This document shows positions 1 to 6,634 of a stretch of 13,093 nucleotides of DNA, one piece after another. The stretch covers positions 1 through 13,093 of the forward strand of contig CADCUE010000090.1 in assembly GCA_902805805.1 (NCBI GenBank). Reading direction: 5' to 3'. Every line of letters begins with the position of its first letter. Position 1 is the stretch's first letter. The DNA is from an uncultured Frankineae bacterium (GTDB lineage Bacteria; Actinomycetota; Actinomycetes; Mycobacteriales; SCTD01). The position numbers and the translations under genes were made by a program. The notes beneath the pieces were generated by a model. The model saw only the letters and a program-made list of their open reading frames with translations. It did not search any database and was not told the origin of the DNA.

Positions 1-26
1 AGACCGCCGCTCTCACCGCCTGCGCC

Positions 27-1370
27 TCATCGCGCCGACACGAGCCAGCGCTCCAGCTCGCGGCGCGGCACGGCGCGCCGTCCGGTCCGCCGGCGCAGCA
101 TCGTCGGCAGCAGGCGCAGCAGGGACGCCAGCACGCGCAGCCTCAGCAGCGTCGGCCGCACCGCCGGGCGGGAGCGGGCGCGCGCGGCCGTGCGGACCGT
201 GCGCAGCGCGATCGAGCCGGTCGTCAGGGGGTAGCGCGCCACCTCGCGCGCCGCGCGCCCCGCGGTGGCGTTCTTGACGAGCATGAGCAGCCGGTTGCGG
301 TCGGTGTGGAAGACGAACGTCGGCGACCACTCGACGCTCGTGGCGGAGTGGACGTGCCGCACGACGGCGGTCGGCTCGTACCGGATCGACCAGCCCGCCG
401 CCCGCAGCCGCCAGGACAGGTCGGTGTCCTCGTAGTAGAGGAAGAAGTCCTCGTCGAACCAGCCGGCCGCGCGGCCCGCGTCCGTCCGCAGGGCCACCGC
501 GCAGCCGCACAGCGCGAAGACGTCGGCCGGTGCGTCGTACTGACCGGCGTCCACGTCCTGGTAGCCGCGGTCGGCGCCGTAGCCGGCGGTGAGCACCACC
601 GACCCGGCGTTGTTGACGACGTCGACCAGCGCGGTCCCGGCGGGCACCGTCCACGAGGCGGTCGTCATGGTCGACGTGACGGGCAGCGCCACCCGGCCGC
701 CGTCCCAGGACAGCCCCACGTCCTTGGCGCGCTCGGCCGACCACCGGACCGCCACCGACCAGGGGCCGCCGTGCTCGGGCAGCGGCAGCAGCAGCTCGCC
801 CGCCGGCCGGGTCCACCACGTCCGCCCCGCGCCGGTGCCCTCCGGGCCGTAGGTCAGGCGCTCCCACAGGACGCCGGCGGTCACGTCCTCGCCGTCGACC
901 GCGACCGAGGCGATCCGGACCCCGAGCTGGCGCCGGTCCGCGCCCCCCGGCACGAAGCCGTCGACGGCGAGGCGCAGGCGCAGGAAGCGGGGGGCGAACA
1001 CGACCTTGCTCGTCACCGCCGCGAGGCGCTGCGCGCCCGGCGCGTCGAACGGCGCCAGCAGGCGCTCGAGCCAGTCGGGCTCCGGCACGGCGTCGTTGTT
1101 GAGCAGCACGGCGTACGGCGTGGTGACCTCGCGCAGCGCCGTGTTGTTGCCGCCGGCGAAGCCGCGGTTGTCCGCGTTGCGCAGCACCCGCACCTGCGGG
1201 TGGTCCCGCGCGAGCAGGGCGAGCGAGCCGTCGCTGCTGGCGTTGTCGACGACCCAGACGTCGAAGCTGAACCGGGCCCGCTGCCGCGCCAGCGCGGCCA
1301 GGCACGGGCCCAGCCACCGCTCGCCGTTCCAGTTGACGACCACCACCGTCGCGAGCGGGGGTGCGGGCAC
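27..1370 (-). CDS. GT2 family glycosyltransferase (WbbL-like) with internal beta-rich insertion
   Basis: The 447-residue product has the GT-A family 2 signature: VVVVNWNGERWL at residues 9-20, VDNASSDGS at 41-49, NNDAVPEPDW at 91-100 (the metal/nucleotide-sugar site) and EDTDLSWRLRAAGW at 314-327. HTDRNRLLMLVKN (355-367) resembles the segment after the catalytic domain in rhamnosyltransferases of the WbbL type. It would add a sugar to a lipid-linked or cell-wall glycan in the cytoplasm; donor and acceptor cannot be read from sequence. Residues about 130-262 are an insertion not found in minimal GT2 domains. It is rich in short beta-strand-like stretches, with LGVRIASVAVDGEDVT at 149-164, and may be a carbohydrate-binding-like module. 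No long membrane segment is evident. The GTG start at 1370 is forced by an in-frame TAG 12 bases upstream, and that TAG is part of a -10 box (TAGTGT) that would give a leaderless mRNA. There is no Shine-Dalgarno. The glycosyltransferase call is firm; the sugar specificity is unknown. Confidence 0.93.
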   Translation of the reverse strand: MPAPPLATVVVVNWNGERWLGPCLAALARQRARFSFDVWVVDNASSDGSLALLARDHPQVRVLRNADNRGFAGGNNTALREVTTPYAVLLNNDAVPEPDWLERLLAPFDAPGAQRLAAVTSKVVFAPRFLRLRLAVDGFVPGGADRRQLGVRIASVAVDGEDVTAGVLWERLTYGPEGTGAGRTWWTRPAGELLLPLPEHGGPWSVAVRWSAERAKDVGLSWDGGRVALPVTSTMTTASWTVPAGTALVDVVNNAGSVVLTAGYGADRGYQDVDAGQYDAPADVFALCGCAVALRTDAGRAAGWFDEDFFLYYEDTDLSWRLRAAGWSIRYEPTAVVRHVHSATSVEWSPTFVFHTDRNRLLMLVKNATAGRAAREVARYPLTTGSIALRTVRTAARARSRPAVRPTLLRLRVLASLLRLLPTMLRRRTGRRAVPRRELERWLVSAR

Positions 1371-1376
1371 GCGGTC

Positions 1377-1382
1377 ACACTA
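1377..1382 (-). promoter_or_regulatory. -10 box TAGTGT of a putative leaderless promoter for the 27-1370 gene
   Basis: On the minus strand TAGTGT is followed by six bases (GACCGC) and then the GTG start. This is the spacing of actinobacterial TANNNT -10 boxes to a transcription start, so transcription would begin at or next to the start codon. No Shine-Dalgarno lies between. No convincing -35 hexamer is seen about 17 bases upstream. Confidence 0.55.
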
Positions 1383-1393
1383 GGCGCGGGCTG

Positions 1394-1442
1394 CGGGCCC
1401 TCCCGGCCGTGACCTCGAGGGCCCGGACCGCCCGGCGGTCCG
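1394..1442. terminator. Two abutting 9-bp inverted repeats; possible terminator or operator
   Basis: CGGGCCCTC (1394-1402) pairs with GAGGGCCCG (1417-1425) around a 14-base loop. CGGACCGCC (1424-1432) pairs with GGCGGTCCG (1434-1442) around one base. The two dyads share bases 1424-1425, so both cannot form completely at once. They lie downstream of the 1674-2702 gene and just upstream of the promoter of the 27-1370 gene. A terminator insulating that promoter, or an operator over its -35 region, would both fit. There is no U-tract on either strand, which is common for actinobacterial hairpin terminators but leaves the call uncertain. Confidence 0.35.
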
Positions 1443-1673
1443 TGCGCTGGACCCCTGAGCGCCCTGCTGCGCCGCGTCGGGCACGAGCTGCTGGGCGGCG
1501 CAGGTGGTCTGGTCGCCTCCGGCGCCGGTGGGCTGCAGCTCGCCACCTGCATGCTGCAGGTCTGGCAGGCGCGGTACCGACCACGGAGGTCCTGGCGCAG
1601 GCGCGGCACGACGGTACGCCGCTCGGCTGACGGCGGTGCTGCGCTTCCCGCAGCTCGCCGCCCGGCACGCCCG
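1443..1673. other. Rest of a 303-base gap with no supported gene; contains further inverted repeats
   Basis: No reading frame here has a credible start, ribosome-binding site and recognisable protein. Two more dyads are present. GCAGGTGG (1500-1507) pairs with CCACCTGC (1543-1550). ACCTGCA (1545-1551) pairs with TGCAGGT (1555-1561) around TGC. They share bases 1545-1550, so they are mutually exclusive. The gap may be an untranslated region or the worn remains of a gene; the sequence does not decide. Confidence 0.4.
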
Positions 1674-2702
1674 TCAGCCGGCGCGGCGGTGCGAGCCCGC
1701 GCGACCCGCGGACACGACGGCGCGCTCGGCCACGTCGACCGGCGCGAGGCTGCTCGGGTCGAGCTGGCCGAAGCGCAGCTTCTTGGTGTGCTCGAGGGTG
1801 TCCTCGATGAGCGCGCGGTTGGTGCGCAGCAGGTCGCCGAGGATGCCGACGATCACCGACAGGAAGCTCATGACGAGCAGGACGGTGCCGACGAGCAGGG
1901 ACTGCAGGTGGTTGCCCTCGTCGCCCACCGCCTTGAGGACCGCGTAGCGCACGAAGGGGATCAGGCCGAGCAGCCCGAACAGCGCCGCGAAGAAGCTGAA
2001 GATGACGTACGGCTTGTACATGATGTAGGCGCGGACGATCGCCCCGGCCGACTTCAGCACGTGCTGGTAGGTGCTCGAGAACAGCCGCGACTCGCGGGTC
2101 TTGGCGTTGGTGCGGATCGGGATGCTCGTGATGGCCAGCTTCTTGTTGCCGGCCTGGATGATCGTCTCCATGCAGTAGCTGAAGCGCGTGATCGTGTTGA
2201 GCAGCATCAGCGAGTCGCGGGAGTAGGCCCGGAAGCCGCTGGCGGCGTCCGGCAGGTCGGTGCTGGCCGCCTTGTTGACGATGCGGCTGCCCACCCGCTG
2301 CAGCAGCACCTTGGGTCCGGAGAAGTGCTCGACGAGGTGCACCTGCCGGTCGGCGATGACGATGTCGGCGCGCCCCTCGAGGATGGGCTGCACCAGGTCG
2401 GCGATGCGCTCCTGGGGGTACTGGTTGTCGCCGTCGGTGTTGACGACGATGTCGGCCCCGAGCTCGAGCGCGCGCTGCACTCCGTCGTGGAAGGAGCGCC
2501 CGAGGCCGCGGTTGCGGGCGTGCCGCACGAAGTGCGTGACGCCGTGCTCCCGGGCGACCTCGACGGTCCGGTCCGTGGAGCCGTCGTCGATGATGAGCAC
2601 GAGGATCTCGTCGATGCCCGGGATCGACGTCGGGATCGACGACAGGACGGCGGGGAGGGTCTCCTCCTCGTTCAGGCAGGGGACCTGGACCACTAGGCGC
2701 AC
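1674..2702 (-). CDS. Membrane-anchored GT2 glycosyltransferase, DPM1/GtrB-like
   Basis: The 342-residue product begins with the GT2 fold of polyprenyl-phosphate glycosyltransferases: QVPCLNEEETL at 6-16, IIDDGSTDRT at 37-46, HARNRGLGRSFHDGVQRAL at 61-79 and NTDGDNQYP at 88-96, which holds the acidic metal-binding triad. Family members move a sugar from a nucleotide onto polyprenyl phosphate, or onto a growing glycan, at the cytoplasmic face. Two hydrophobic segments follow, about residues 231-252 and 268-294, as in GtrB-type enzymes. A polar tail of about 48 residues with several basic residues ends the protein. It lies 48 bases downstream of the methyltransferase gene on the same strand. The GTG start at 2702 is preceded by GAGG with an eight-base spacer. 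A separate -10 box in the gap suggests it can also be transcribed on its own. Sugar and acceptor are not identifiable. Confidence 0.92.
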   Translation of the reverse strand: MRLVVQVPCLNEEETLPAVLSSIPTSIPGIDEILVLIIDDGSTDRTVEVAREHGVTHFVRHARNRGLGRSFHDGVQRALELGADIVVNTDGDNQYPQERIADLVQPILEGRADIVIADRQVHLVEHFSGPKVLLQRVGSRIVNKAASTDLPDAASGFRAYSRDSLMLLNTITRFSYCMETIIQAGNKKLAITSIPIRTNAKTRESRLFSSTYQHVLKSAGAIVRAYIMYKPYVIFSFFAALFGLLGLIPFVRYAVLKAVGDEGNHLQSLLVGTVLLVMSFLSVIVGILGDLLRTNRALIEDTLEHTKKLRFGQLDPSSLAPVDVAERAVVSAGRAGSHRRAG

Positions 2703-2731
2703 GGACTCGACCTCATCTCTGTGATCGGTCG

Positions 2732-2737
2732 AGACTA
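2732..2737 (-). promoter_or_regulatory. -10 box TAGTCT upstream of the 1674-2702 gene
   Basis: On the minus strand TAGTCT lies 29 bases before the GTG start, leaving room for a short leader that holds the GAGG ribosome-binding site. The box falls within and at the edge of a small dyad, TCGGT (2725-2729) and ACCGA (2737-2741), which could be an operator. No clear -35 element is seen, so this is a motif-based call. Confidence 0.4.
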
Positions 2738-2750
2738 CCGACGCGGGGCC

Positions 2751-3377
2751 TCAGACCTTGGTAGCCCACACGAGGGTCCACGGGTAGGGCGAGGCGACGG
2801 ACCGCACGTTGGCCACCTGCGACACGAAGCGCTGGAAGCCCGCGCCGCTCCAGTGCTGGACGTGCCCGGGGGTGTTGCCCAGCGCCGGCAGGTAGCGCCC
2901 GCACAGCAGGTTGGACCCGCGGAAGAACGGCTCGTGCGGGACCGACAGCAGCAGGTGGCGCGAGGTCACCCGGGCCAGCTCCCGCAGGGCGGCGGCCGGG
3001 TCGTGCAGGTGCTCGAGCACCTCCACGCAGACGACCAGGTCGAACGCGCCGTCGCGGAAGGGCAGCCGGGTGGCGTCCCCGTGGACGTAGCCCGGCCCCG
3101 GCCGGGCGCGCCAGTGCTCGCGCAGGCCGGCGTCGGGCAGGTCCAGCGCCACGCACGAGCCGAAGCGCTGCTGCAGCCGCTCGCTGACGACGCCCTCACC
3201 GGCGCCGACCTCGAGCGGACGGGTGGCCGGTCGCGGATCGGCGGCGGTGTCGGCCGCCAGCGCGTCGAGCCGGGACAGGAAGCGGCCGCTCAGCCACCGG
3301 ATGGCCGGGTTGGCCGCCGTCGACTTGGCGATGGTGTTGCCGATCACCACCCCGGGGGTCTCCGGCGACACTCGCAT
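2751..3377 (-). CDS. Class I SAM-dependent methyltransferase
   Basis: The 208-residue product carries the Rossmann methyltransferase motifs of the UbiE/Methyltransf_11 group. Motif I is PLEVGAGEG (54-62), binding S-adenosylmethionine; an acidic residue ends strand beta2 in VALDL (76-80). GDATRLPF (100-107) and FDLVVCVEVLEHLHDP (112-127) are the typical later motifs. The substrate is not predictable; the adjacent glycosyltransferases make a sugar or a lipid-linked glycan intermediate plausible. No signal peptide or membrane segment is present, so it is cytoplasmic. The ATG at 3377 is preceded, six bases away, by TAGCCT, whose TAG is an in-frame stop. This fixes the start and implies a leaderless mRNA. 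It is divergent from the plus-strand unit beginning at 3417 and may lead a minus-strand operon with the 1674-2702 gene. Confidence 0.9.
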   Translation of the reverse strand: MRVSPETPGVVIGNTIAKSTAANPAIRWLSGRFLSRLDALAADTAADPRPATRPLEVGAGEGVVSERLQQRFGSCVALDLPDAGLREHWRARPGPGYVHGDATRLPFRDGAFDLVVCVEVLEHLHDPAAALRELARVTSRHLLLSVPHEPFFRGSNLLCGRYLPALGNTPGHVQHWSGAGFQRFVSQVANVRSVASPYPWTLVWATKV

Positions 3378-3383
3378 GCGGCG

Positions 3384-3389
3384 AGGCTA
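3384..3389 (-). promoter_or_regulatory. -10 box TAGCCT of a putative leaderless promoter for the methyltransferase gene
   Basis: On the minus strand TAGCCT is followed by CGCCGC and then the ATG start at 3377, the same six-base spacing as in front of the 27-1370 gene. It faces the plus-strand box at 3405-3410, and both fit within the 39 bases between the two start codons. Confidence 0.55.
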
Positions 3390-3404
3390 GCCGGAGCAGC
3401 CCTC

Positions 3405-3410
3405 TAGGCT
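3405..3410 (+). promoter_or_regulatory. -10 box TAGGCT of a putative leaderless promoter at 3417
   Basis: TAGGCT is followed by CCGGGC and then GTG at 3417. The geometry matches the divergent promoter at 3384-3389. The coding sequence it originally served appears decayed, but the promoter would still drive the SpoIID-domain gene and the GT4 gene behind it. Confidence 0.5.
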
Positions 3411-3416
3411 CCGGGC

Positions 3417-3768
3417 GTGCGACGGCCGGCCCTCCCTCCCGGACCGGTGCTCGGGCGGGTGGTCCGGATCGGCGTGTTCCTCAGGGTCCTCGTCGCTTCG
3501 GCTCAGCACCGGGGCGTACACCCTCGCGTGGACGGTGGGGCTGCTGGTGGTCGTCGCGCCGGTGGGAGCCGGGGTGCGCGAGCTCGCGCTGGTGGTCGCG
3601 CTGGCGCCGGAGCTCGACCGGGCGAGCGGACTCCGGGACCTGGGCTGGGCGGGCGCCGCGACGGCGCTCCGCCTCCGGGCCGTGCACACCGGCGCCGTGG
3701 AGGTCAAGACGACACGCCGCGGTGCCGATGCACCGGCGTCGACCCCCTCGAGCCGGAGACGCCCCTGA
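3417..3768 (+). pseudogene. Remnant of a flippase-like (PF03706, lysylphosphatidylglycerol synthase TM-type) membrane protein
   Basis: The frame that runs into the next gene starts with GTG at 3417 (MRRPALPPG, then GRVVRIGVFLRVLVAS), a plausible N-terminus with the start of a first membrane helix. It then turns into Arg/Gly-rich low-information sequence. In the +1 frame, from about 3505, the peptide TGAYTLAWTVGLLVVVAP is followed by VGAGVRELALVVALAPEL. These resemble the conserved C-terminal membrane region of PF03706 flippase-like proteins (LAW..G....APaGlGvRE..lv..LaP). That frame ends with TGA at 3766-3768, overlapping the ATG of the next gene by one base, as expected for the original stop in an operon. 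Full-length members have about 300 residues; only about 115 codons remain. I infer a large internal deletion with a frame change. A real small protein starting at GTG 3535 is possible but less likely. The family match is by eye. Confidence 0.55.
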
Positions 3769-5537
3769 TGCCCCGCCGTCGACTGCCCGTCCGGTCGGCC
3801 CGGCCCGCCCGGTCGGCCCTGCCCGCCTGGTCCGCCGTGGTCGGCCTGCTCGCGTCCTGCGCCGTCGCGCTGGTCGTCACCGCACCGGCCGTGTCGGCGG
3901 CGGAGGAGGTCGTCGAGCGGCCGGCTGACGGCGTCTTCTCCGTGGAGGGCCACGGCTGGGGACACGGTCGCGGGATGAGCCAGTGGGGCGCGCAGGGCGC
4001 GGCCAGCCGGGGCATCAGCGCCGAGGAGATCGTCCGCACCTACTACCCGGGCACGTCACGGGCGGTCCTGCCGGCCGCCCCGATCCGCGTCCTGCTGTCC
4101 GGCGACGAGGGCACCGACACGCACGTGGTCGCCGCTCCAGGGCTGACCGTCACCGACGCGGCCACCCGGACGACCGTGCTCCTGCCCGCCGGACCGGCTC
4201 GCTGGCGGGTCACGGTCGACGCGGCCGGACTGCACCTGCAGTCCCGGACCGGCGCCACCTGGACGCCGTACGCCCTGGGCGGCGCGACCGCGCTGGCCGG
4301 TCCGGTGCGGTTCGGCGGACCGGGCGTCGTGCGCGTCGCCTTTTCCGACGGGACGAGCCGCGACTACCGCGGAGCGGTGTCGGCCGTGCGCGTGTCCGCG
4401 ACGGCGCTGCAGACGGTCGTCGTGCTGCCGCTCGAGGACTACCTGCTCGGTGTCGTGCCGCGCGAGGCGTCCGCCTCCTGGCGGCCCGCCGCGCTGCAGG
4501 CGCAGGCCATCGCGGCGCGGTCGTACTCCGCCTTCAAGCGGGCCCGGGTGGCCGGCCGGGGCACGCACGACATCTGCGACACGACGGCCTGCCAGGTCTT
4601 CGGCGGCAGCGCCGTCTACAGCGCGGGCGGGACGCGGACCTCCCTCGAGCCGGCGTCGACCACCGAGGCCGTCCGGGCCACCGAGGGCGTCGTGCGCACG
4701 TACGGCGGGACGCCGATCTTCGCGGAGTTCAGCAGCAGCAACGGCGGATGGTCCACCGCAGGCGACTTCCCCTACCTGCGACCGGCCGCGGACGCCTGGG
4801 ACGGCGCGCTCCCCAACTCCGTGCACAGCTGGAAGGCCACCCTGCACGCCGGCGATCTCGAGCGCCGCTTCCCGGACGTCGGCCGGCTGGTGCGGGTGCG
4901 GGTCACCGCGCGCGACGGCAACGGGGCGTGGGGCGGACGCGTCCGCACCGTCGTCCTGGAGGGCGTCAGCCGGACCGGCGCCGCCACGCGCGTCACGACG
5001 ACCGGCGCCGGGGTCTACAGCGCCCGCCGCTGGCCGGCCGCCAGCGACGGCCTGCGCTCGTCGTGGTGGCGCATCGTCCCGCCGGTGACCGCCGCCCCGC
5101 CCCCGCCGGTGACCGCACCGGTCCCCGACTTCAGCAGCGTCGTGGTCACGGCGTCCTCCGCGCCGCTGCTGGTGCGCCCGCCTGGACGGTCGGCCGGGAC
5201 GCTCACCGCGACCTGGCGCAACACCGGCTCCGTCGCCTGGCCGGCTGCCGCGCTGCAGATGGCGAGGACCGCACCCCCCGGCTGGCCGGACCCGCTGGCC
5301 GCCGGCGCTCCCGCCACCCGGCTGGTGGCCCCTCTCGGTGCGGCCTCGGTGGCGCCGGGCGAGACCGTCACGCTGTCGCTGGCCGTGAACGCCGCTCTCG
5401 TCCCGCCCGGCCGGCACACCCGGGCCTTCCGGCTGCGGCTCGGCACCGGCCCGGTCTTCGGCCCGTCGGTGCTGTGGCAGGTGCCGGTGCAGGAGGCCCG
5501 CCCGGGGACGCGACGGAGCTGGGTGCACCGCGGGTGA
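3768..5537 (+). CDS. Exported SpoIID/LytB-domain protein with C-terminal NBR1 FW-like domain
   Basis: The 589-residue product has a basic N-terminus and a hydrophobic stretch (about 21-40) ending in AVSAAEE, a Sec-type signal peptide. GHGWGHGRGMSQWGAQGAA (61-79) and YYPGT (92-96) are SpoIID/LytB hallmarks. The core follows with LPLEDYLLGVVPREASASW (220-238), where E233 aligns with the catalytic Glu of SpoIID lytic transglycosylases, and LQAQAIAARSY (243-253). Cys270 and Cys275 may form a disulfide. SpoIID enzymes cleave peptidoglycan glycan strands freed of stem peptides. After a Pro-rich linker (439-453), residues about 476-575 resemble the Ig-like FW domain of NBR1 (TATWRNTGSVAWP, then VLWQVPV). 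The ATG at 3768 was chosen because GGAG lies nine bases upstream, it overlaps the TGA of the preceding remnant, and the signal peptide starts there. The frame extends upstream to 3417, but that part is not this protein. It overlaps the GT4 gene by four bases. Confidence 0.9.
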   Translation: MPRRRLPVRSARPARSALPAWSAVVGLLASCAVALVVTAPAVSAAEEVVERPADGVFSVEGHGWGHGRGMSQWGAQGAASRGISAEEIVRTYYPGTSRAVLPAAPIRVLLSGDEGTDTHVVAAPGLTVTDAATRTTVLLPAGPARWRVTVDAAGLHLQSRTGATWTPYALGGATALAGPVRFGGPGVVRVAFSDGTSRDYRGAVSAVRVSATALQTVVVLPLEDYLLGVVPREASASWRPAALQAQAIAARSYSAFKRARVAGRGTHDICDTTACQVFGGSAVYSAGGTRTSLEPASTTEAVRATEGVVRTYGGTPIFAEFSSSNGGWSTAGDFPYLRPAADAWDGALPNSVHSWKATLHAGDLERRFPDVGRLVRVRVTARDGNGAWGGRVRTVVLEGVSRTGAATRVTTTGAGVYSARRWPAASDGLRSSWWRIVPPVTAAPPPPVTAPVPDFSSVVVTASSAPLLVRPPGRSAGTLTATWRNTGSVAWPAAALQMARTAPPGWPDPLAAGAPATRLVAPLGAASVAPGETVTLSLAVNAALVPPGRHTRAFRLRLGTGPVFGPSVLWQVPVQEARPGTRRSWVHRG

Positions 5538-6622
5538 GGCTCGCGGTCGTCCTGGAGCAGTGCCTGTCGCCCGTGCCGGGCGGGACCGGGCGCTACAGCA
5601 AGGAGATCGCGACCGCGCTCGCCCGCACCGCCGCGCCCGCCGACGAGGTCGTCGGGGTCGTCGCCTGGCACCGGGACCTGCGCGCCGCGCGGGCCGAGGG
5701 CGTGCGGGGCCCTCACCGGCTGCCGCTGCCCCGCCGCGGGCTGGTCGCCGCCTGGGAGCGCGGTCTCGGCCCGGCCGTGCGCGCGGACGTGGTCCTGGCG
5801 CCCACGCCGCTGTGGCCGGGCCGGACCGCGCCGCCCTGCCTCGTGGTCGTGCACGACGCCGTCCCGTGGACCCATCCCGAGACGCTGACGCCGCGCGGCG
5901 TGGCCTGGCACCGCAGGACCGTCGAGAGCGCAGCCCGGTCCGCCGCCCTGGTCGTCGTGCCCACGCGGGCGGTCGCCGACGAGCTGGCCCGCCACGTCGA
6001 CCTGCCTCGGGTGCTCGTCGTGGGGGAGGGCGTGTCCGGGGAGCTCGCCGTGCCGGCCGACGCCGCGGCCCGCGCCGCCCGGCTGGGGCTGCCCGACCGC
6101 TTCCTGCTCACGGTGGCGACCCTCGAGCCGCGCAAGGGGCTCGACGTGCTGCTCACCGCGCTGGCCCGCCCCGACGCCCCGGACCTGCCCCTGCTGTGCG
6201 CCGGCCAGCCGGGCTGGGGCGGCCAGGACCCCCTCGCGCTGGCCGGGGCGGCCGGTCTCGCGCCCGGTCGCGTGCGGCTGCTCGGCCGGGTCAGCGACCC
6301 CGACCTGGCCGTGCTGCTGGACCGCGCGACGGCGCTGGTCGTGCCCAGCCGGGCGGAGGGCTTCGGGCTGCCGCTGCTCGAGGCGATGGCCGCCGGCACG
6401 CCGGTCGTCACCAGCGACGCGCCGGCCCTCGTCGAGGTCGCCGCCGGAGCCGCCCGGGTGAGCGCGCTGGCGCCGGGCGCGCTGGCGGCCGCGCTCGACG
6501 CCGTCGTGTCGGACGACGCGCTGCGCCGTCGGATGGCGGCGGCGGGCCGCGCCCGCGCTCGCGACTTCACCTGGGAGGCCGCCGCTCACCAGCTGTGGAC
6601 GGCGGCCCGCGCCCTGCGCTGA
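5534..6622 (+). CDS. GT4 family (GT-B fold) glycosyltransferase
   Basis: The 362-residue product is a full-length group 1 glycosyltransferase. PGGTGRYSKEIATAL (15-29) is the N-terminal acceptor-side Gly loop, and VVHDAVPWTHPE (105-116) is typical of mannosyl/rhamnosyltransferase-like members. The donor site reads LLTVATLEPRKGLDVLL (191-207) and AEGFGLPLLEAMAAGTPVV (274-292), with the EX7E pair at E275 and E283. It has no signal peptide or membrane helix and would work at the cytoplasmic face, using a nucleotide-sugar donor. The GTG at 5534 overlaps the TGA of the SpoIID-domain gene (GTGA), so the two are probably translationally coupled. The nearest GGAG (5515-5518) is 15 bases upstream, long for a standard spacer. 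The open frame reaches far upstream of 5534, but only as an out-of-frame shadow of the SpoIID gene. The sugar is unknown. Confidence 0.92.
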   Translation: MRLAVVLEQCLSPVPGGTGRYSKEIATALARTAAPADEVVGVVAWHRDLRAARAEGVRGPHRLPLPRRGLVAAWERGLGPAVRADVVLAPTPLWPGRTAPPCLVVVHDAVPWTHPETLTPRGVAWHRRTVESAARSAALVVVPTRAVADELARHVDLPRVLVVGEGVSGELAVPADAAARAARLGLPDRFLLTVATLEPRKGLDVLLTALARPDAPDLPLLCAGQPGWGGQDPLALAGAAGLAPGRVRLLGRVSDPDLAVLLDRATALVVPSRAEGFGLPLLEAMAAGTPVVTSDAPALVEVAAGAARVSALAPGALAAALDAVVSDDALRRRMAAAGRARARDFTWEAAAHQLWTAARALR

Positions 6623-6634
6623 GCCGGCGCCCTG

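Noticed and set aside
306..1412. Long plus-strand open frame opposite the GT2 gene
   Set aside because: Its protein is Arg/Pro/Gly/Val-rich without any recognisable motif, while the minus strand holds a complete GT2 enzyme. Long antisense frames are usual in GC-rich coding DNA.
1504..1673. Possible remnant coding sequence in the gap (peptides such as RLTAVLRFPQLAARHARQPARR)
   Set aside because: The peptide is suggestive of enzyme tails, but there is no start, no ribosome-binding site and no extended similarity that I recognise.
3983..5533. Upstream extension of the GT4 frame
   Set aside because: The extension is Arg/Gly-rich shadow sequence inside the SpoIID-domain gene. The GT4 fold starts exactly at the GTG that overlaps the SpoIID stop.
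6623..6634. Terminator between the converging GT4 and peptidase genes
   Set aside because: Only 12 bases separate the stops, and I find no strong hairpin across the junction. Any termination signal would have to lie inside the coding ends.
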